Below are positions 59,601 through 64,000 of a stretch of DNA of 64,000 nt, piece after piece. The number at the start of each line of letters is the position of its first letter. The first letter of the stretch is position 1. The stretch is from NCBI GenBank assembly GCA_935421135.1, contig OW285189.1, forward strand, positions 24,244,298 to 24,308,297. Reading direction: 5' to 3'. Made by a program: the position numbers and the translations under genes. The notes under the pieces were generated by a model. It did no database searches. It was not told where the DNA came from and saw nothing but the letters and a program-made list of their open reading frames with translations. This DNA is from Bugulina stolonifera. Taxonomy: Eukaryota; Bryozoa; Gymnolaemata; Cheilostomatida; Bugulidae.

Positions 59601-60743
59601 AGCTCCGTATTCTCTCTTCTTTATGGCAGATCAGTCTCAGGTATGTGGAGGTGTAAAGGTAGAAGTGGAGATGTACAATATTGTAGCACGTGCAAAAGGC
59701 TATATCTAGTGCCATATTAATAATGATATACAGCACTCACTCACTATTCTAAAGTCAGGTGTTATTTTTGCTATAATACAAACCTACACCAAATCTAGAC
59801 TTGTTTCTTCTGTTATAGCAATGATTATAGTAATTGCATTATAATTATGTGGCTAATCTGGGTGCTATCCACACTGAGCTTACTGAAGTCTGTATGATTA
59901 GCAGAACCCTTCACATTTTGTACGTTTTGTAGGATTTATTGAACAGAACAAAAAGGATGTACAGTTGGAGTTATGCTCTCTGTTGGTGTGCTATAGCCTG
60001 TGAGCTCTTAGCTTCTGTTCTTTTCATGGTGGTTAGCTGCTGCTATGTTAAATCCACAAAATCTAAGTCTACAATATATGCTAAGCCCAAACAATCAAGT
60101 AAGTATTAAATGCTGTCTTTGTTAACAAAAGTGAGCCAATTGAATTATATTACATAGTAGAATAATTTGGTCTATTATTTGTTCTGTTAGCAAGGTCTCA
60201 ATCAATCAAATTAATAGCATAATATGACTTATATAGAATGTACTTTATATAATATAATCATGTGCATGACTGTAATAGCAGTAAGTTACAATTGTAGCTG
60301 TATCAACTTAGTTTATAATTCCAATACGTTAGTTATGCCAAAATGGTACATAACCATTTTATGTATGATACCCAAGGTTATGCTGTCTAAGTTGCCTGTT
60401 ACACAGCAGGCAGGATTGTAGTTAAGTTGCGTTTGAGAAAAATTGTTACATGTTTCTGCAGAACAAATTTGTCATGATTTATAAATTTCATGAGTACAGT
60501 AGAATGGTGTGTTGTGTTGTAGCTGTTGTAGTAGAACAGAAGAATCCAGCCTACGAAGTGGTACAGGAGAAGGTTGTGGTGGCCCCTCCGAAAGTCTACA
60601 TAGTAGAGGGTGACTACAACTACCAAGATGGTCGCAACTACTACCAAGATGGCCGTGGGACATTCAACCCATATAGTCATGGTCAACCACAAAATGGGTA
60701 TTCCCCGACTTATAGTTATGATAAAGGCTGGATGATACAGTAG
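53601..60743 (+). CDS. PMP22/claudin-family four-transmembrane protein 2
   Basis: Six exons: 53601-53829, 55921-56037, 58859-59011, 59513-59640, 59933-60098 and ~60523-60743 (TAG), giving about 337 residues. The last acceptor could also be 60532 or 60535, in the same frame. Membrane segments: ~14-33; exon 3 (VGMWAMFGVSGLFIFLALLL); exons 3-4 (AGLLLGAGVFFNVLGMGLF); exon 5 (ALCWCAIACELLASVLFMVV). The first loop has GIYKEC (63-68) and a second Cys at ~91, a variant of claudin GLWxxC...C. Exon 2 is reached only from the acceptor ctattttag at 55920; the nearer aacag would hit a stop. The long, tyrosine-rich cytoplasmic tail (PAYEVVQEK, YNYQDGRNYYQDG) is unusual for claudins and could be phosphorylated (inference). 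AATAAA lies at 61348-61353. Confidence 0.8.
55739..55917. repeat. 14-bp minisatellite abutting a claudin-like 2 acceptor
   Basis: About 13 copies of tactgataccccgt (some ttgctga). The last copy runs straight into ctattttag, the exon 2 acceptor at 55920. The preceding intron part contains a small accaccaat repeat at ~55540-55600. Confidence 0.93.
57236..57350. repeat. GTACAT/GTACTT hexanucleotide tract
   Basis: Runs of gtacatgtacttgtacatgt. The sequence is self-complementary over long stretches and can form extended hairpins. In claudin-like 2 intron 2. Confidence 0.9.
57467..58119 (+). mobile_element. Solo LTR, family 1, copy C (5' part shortened)
   Basis: 653 bp, TGTGATGGTACGCC to ACCATTACA, with a perfect 4-bp duplication atac (57463-57466 and 58120-58123). 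From about 57570 to the end it is near-identical to copies A and B: TATA box tatataaaggg at 57793, AATAAA at 57846-57851, same U5. Its first ~100 bp differ and about 150 bp found in A and B are missing. It lies in claudin-like 2 intron 2 (56038-58858), sense to the gene. Confidence 0.87.
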
Positions 60744-61700
60744 CCTGTCAATGTGGGCATACAGTTAACATAGGAAATAGCAATGCATTCTGGTACAGGA
60801 TACACAGGAGGCTTTTAGCCTTGCCAGTTGTGGAAGGTTAATGAGAAGATTATTGTTGTGTTGGAAGTTTGATCAATCATTATTAATTATTAACCAAAGT
60901 CTAATTATAAGCACTCATTTAATCAATATTAGAAGTACTTGAAACACAGCCAGTATATTTCCAGTCACAAGATATAAGCAGATAATAGAGAAAAGACATC
61001 AGCACTGACTCTGCCACACTGACTCTGCTCAGCTACATGTAGATGTAGACCTGATAACCTACCTAAGCAATGGTAATTCATATTACGTGTATGTACATGT
61101 AATAGTTACAACGTTATATTTTGATATAGACAACCTGTAGTATGGTTGACCTTATAATGTAGCTACATGTAGGTACATGTAATATGCTGTAAATATCTTC
61201 CTGTACGTAACCTAAACTTTTGGTGGTCAATTATGTAACTTTGCATCAATATAGGTAATATTATGTTTGTAACCAAATACTCACTGCAACATACTAGTTT
61301 AGCTTATTATTTTATCCCCTATTAATTGTGCCGTGTTTACTCAGTAAAATAAATAAATGGTAATAATTAAATAGTGCCACAGATTTCATTAACAAACAAC
61401 TGAAATACATACTAATATACAAAGATAGTCATACATAAATAATCTGACATGTTGAAGTAGTTCATTTAGCAGAAAACTCCAAACAAAATAAATAATCATT
61501 TCTAGTTAAGAGTTATCACCTCTTGATATATAATATTCTACAAAAAGGGAAGACAATTGCTGAATTATAGAGTATTACAACCACTACATGCATGTAAATA
61601 GTACAGGATACTGAGCACACCACAAATGACAATGTTTTACGGAAGACACAACTGCACTAAATAACACCACACTCTCTAGTAATGGAGGAGAGAAAGTAGT
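60744..61700. other. Tail-to-tail region between claudin-like 2 and CEP70
   Basis: AT-rich 3'UTR and intergenic sequence. AATAAA at 61348-61353 is a possible claudin-like 2 poly(A) signal. No coding exon, repeat array or transposon end was recognised. Confidence 0.55.
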
Positions 61701-63373
61701 CTACGAGATCATTAGCTTTATAGCTCTAACTGCTGGGACCACTTGATCAATCCTTTGCACATCTGTAAATATACACACATTTATGTACTAGTGTATATAC
61801 TAGTGTTAATGGAGATAGGTGTATGACAGGGTACTGGTGAGGTTTTCTCCTGCTTATTTGTAGTAAAACATTAACCAATAAACACCCAGGAAACATCATG
61901 TACTGTAACTAACAACATGACTTACCTAATATCTCCATCAGGTGATCAATGACGTCTCGGAAGAGCGGCATGAACTTCCTGTGTTCATCCAGACGTTCGA
62001 TTACACTGAGAGAACAGAATATATATATACATGTAATACCTGGTGACTATGACAGCTTTATCAGACTATATCATGCTACAGTATAAGTCGACTGGTACAC
62101 GCTAGTCCCACATAATACCAACACAATGGCTAGATTAGTACACTGCATGGAATTGTATGTTACAACACAAGAGTGTAAGGCCATCCAATATTACCAAGTA
62201 TAAGATACTTTATCACGCATATATGTGATCACAAATGGCACTGTACACTATCACATGAACTTGGCATCAAATATGACATTGTATACTATCATATATGACA
62301 CTGCACGCTATCATATATGACACTGTACGCTATCACATATGACACTGTACGCTATCATATATGAGACTGTACGCTATGACATATGACACTGTACACTGTG
62401 ACATATGACACTGTGCACTATCACATATGACACTGTACACTATCATATATGACACTGTGCGCTATCATATATGACACTGTACGCTATCACATATGACACT
62501 GTACGCTATCACATATGACACTGTACACTATCATATATGACACTGTACGCTATCATATATGACACTGTACGCTATCATATATGATACTTTACACTATCAT
62601 ATATGTGATACTGTACGCTATCACATATGACACTGTACGCTATCATATATGACACTGTACCCTATCATATATGACACTGTACGCTATCATATATGATACT
62701 TTACACTATCATATATGATACTTTACACTATCATATATGATACTGTACGTTATCACATATGACACTGTACGCTATCATATATGACACTGTACGCTATCAT
62801 ATATGATACTTTACGCTATCATATATGATACTTTACACTATCATATATGACACTTTACACTATCATATATGATACTGTACGCTATCATATATGATACTGT
62901 ACGCTATCATATATGATCAATGCACTCACCTGTCTAACTCATCTTCCTGTAGTAATTGTTTGAGCTGTAGGTATGTAGAGGATGTATATGATTGACAGAC
63001 ACGCCCCACAGCATCAACTATGTCACTTCCTTTATACCCTTCACCTGCAGCAGCAAACAATAATGCTGATCTCTGTATACAGCCTACTTCACATTACACA
63101 GAAAAAAATTCACCATAAATAATTCTACATGTACGTATATGTATATAATACGGAGAATATAATATACATTGTAAATAACGTAGTATATAAATAGAGGATG
63201 GTACCCAAATCAAGAAGCTCTGATAGAGTACGCTGCACGTTCTTCATCTCATTATATCTGGTGTAGAGCTCATTCATTCTGGGGTAGATACCAGACATAG
63301 TCGGCACATCAAACAGGTGCTGGAAGTGCTTCACCATACTGAGGAGGACAGAGTGAGAAACTGTCTCGTTCAC
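61701..63373 (-). CDS. CEP70: Centrosomal protein CEP70, C-terminal exons
   Basis: Four terminal exons on the minus strand: 63373-63205, 63044-62930, 62005-61926 and 61762-61701 (TAG). Phases agree (142 codons). The translation matches the CEP70 C-terminus: VKHFQHLFDVPTMSGIYPRM (human SHFQKLFDVPSLNGVYPRM), ELYTRYNEMKNVQRTLSELL, then RLDEHRKFMPLFRDVIDHLM, then IDQVVPAVRAIKLMIS (human LDAIVPAVKKLKVLSY). CEP70 is a coiled-coil centrosome protein that interacts with gamma-tubulin and supports microtubule organisation and ciliogenesis; that role is from the family. Upstream coiled-coil exons lie beyond 64000. Two of its three introns, and the junction entering exon 63373-63205, are bordered by minisatellites. 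Confidence 0.92.
62217..62915. repeat. 22-bp minisatellite in a CEP70 intron
   Basis: About 31 copies of gacactgtacgctatcatat+at, with cac/tac, gta/tta and cgc/cac variants. It ends about 13 bp from the minus-strand donor at 62929. The unit holds the palindrome catatatg. Confidence 0.95.
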
Positions 63374-63375
63374 CT

Positions 63376-63645
63376 ACAGATAGTAATACACTAGCTAGGT
63401 ATACACTAACACCTGTATATAGTAATACACTAGCTAGGTATACACTAACACCTGTATATAGTAATACACTAGCTAGGTATACACTAACACCTGTATATAG
63501 TAATACACTAGCTAGGTGAACACTAACACCTGTATATAGTAATACACTAGCTAGGTGAACACTAACACCTGTATATAGTAATACACTAGCTAGGTATACG
63601 CTATCACCTGTATATAGTAATACACTAGCTAGGTGAACACTAACA
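63376..63645. repeat. 39-bp minisatellite carrying copies of a CEP70 acceptor
   Basis: Seven copies of acctgtatatagtaatacac + tagctaggtatacactaac. Read on the minus strand every copy has tattactatatacag then gtgttag. This closely resembles the true exon junction tattactatctgtag|gtgaac at 63374/63373, which forms the edge of the array. Confidence 0.93.
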
Positions 63646-63727
63646 CCACACCCTAGTCTCCACTCTATCCTAAATAGAATACAAGTACAGTAGTTAAATC
63701 ATTCTGAAGCAAGGACTACAAAGCTTT

Positions 63728-64000
63728 CCCTTGGTTATGGGACCTATAGAAGAGTTATTCTCCCTTGGTTATGGGACCTATAGAAGAGTTATTCTCCCTT
63801 GGTTATGGGACCTATAGAAGAGTTATTCTCCCTTGGTTATGGGACCTATAGAAGAGTTATTCTCCCTTGGTTATGGGACCTATAGAAGAGTTATTCTCCC
63901 TTGGTTATGGGACCTATAGAAGAGTTATTCTCCCTTGGTTATGGGACCTATAGAAGAGTTATTCTCCCTTGGTTATGGGACCTATAGAAGAGTTATTCTC
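63728..64000. repeat. 34-bp minisatellite, continuing past the window end
   Basis: Eight exact copies of ttatgggacctatagaagag + ttattctcccttgg. The array is cut by the window edge. No CEP70 exon was found in 63374-64000. Confidence 0.95.

Overview
This is a stretch of nuclear DNA from an animal. Genes are interrupted by many GT-AG introns, and the reconstructed proteins belong to animal families: class I PITP, TRAFD1-like, CDK9, CAP/ShKT, PMP22/claudin and CEP70. The AT-rich composition, sub-kilobase introns, dense minisatellites and recurrent TACATGTA words suggest a marine invertebrate, possibly a non-bilaterian such as a sponge. The species cannot be fixed from the sequence alone. No prokaryotic, plasmid, phage or CRISPR features were seen.

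Layout. 1-5430 (+): the 3' exons of a class I phosphatidylinositol transfer protein. 7848-19413 (+): a 20-exon TRAFD1-like gene with an N-terminal TRAF-type zinc-finger block and nine further C2HC fingers. 21440-29539 (-): a 14-exon, 802-residue ankyrin-like protein of unknown family. 29540-34630: intergenic, with two MITEs and a candidate solo LTR. 34631-36836 (+): CDK9. 37388-42058 (+): a secreted CAP-EGF-ShKT protein. 43145-51833 (+): a claudin/PMP22-like four-membrane-pass protein whose second intron carries a 4.9 kb GTA-trinucleotide array. 53601-60743 (+): a second claudin-like gene. 61701-63373 (-): the C-terminal exons of CEP70; the rest lies beyond the window.

Every exon chain was checked for splice phase and all totals are divisible by three. 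The genes look like unrelated neighbours rather than one pathway. The closest functional pairing is the two claudin-like genes lying in tandem.

The most unusual content is structural. (i) The TRAFD1-like gene has grown by duplicating a two-exon, phase 2-2 module, with an intron cutting nearly every finger between its His and its last Cys. (ii) Two introns hold zoned (GTA)n arrays with 9-bp or 12-bp higher-order repeats. (iii) At least seven intron ends are joined to minisatellites, several of whose repeat units contain the splice site itself. (iv) A solo-LTR family has three copies in 44 kb, all inside introns. (v) Several non-autonomous DNA transposons retain visible target-site duplications.
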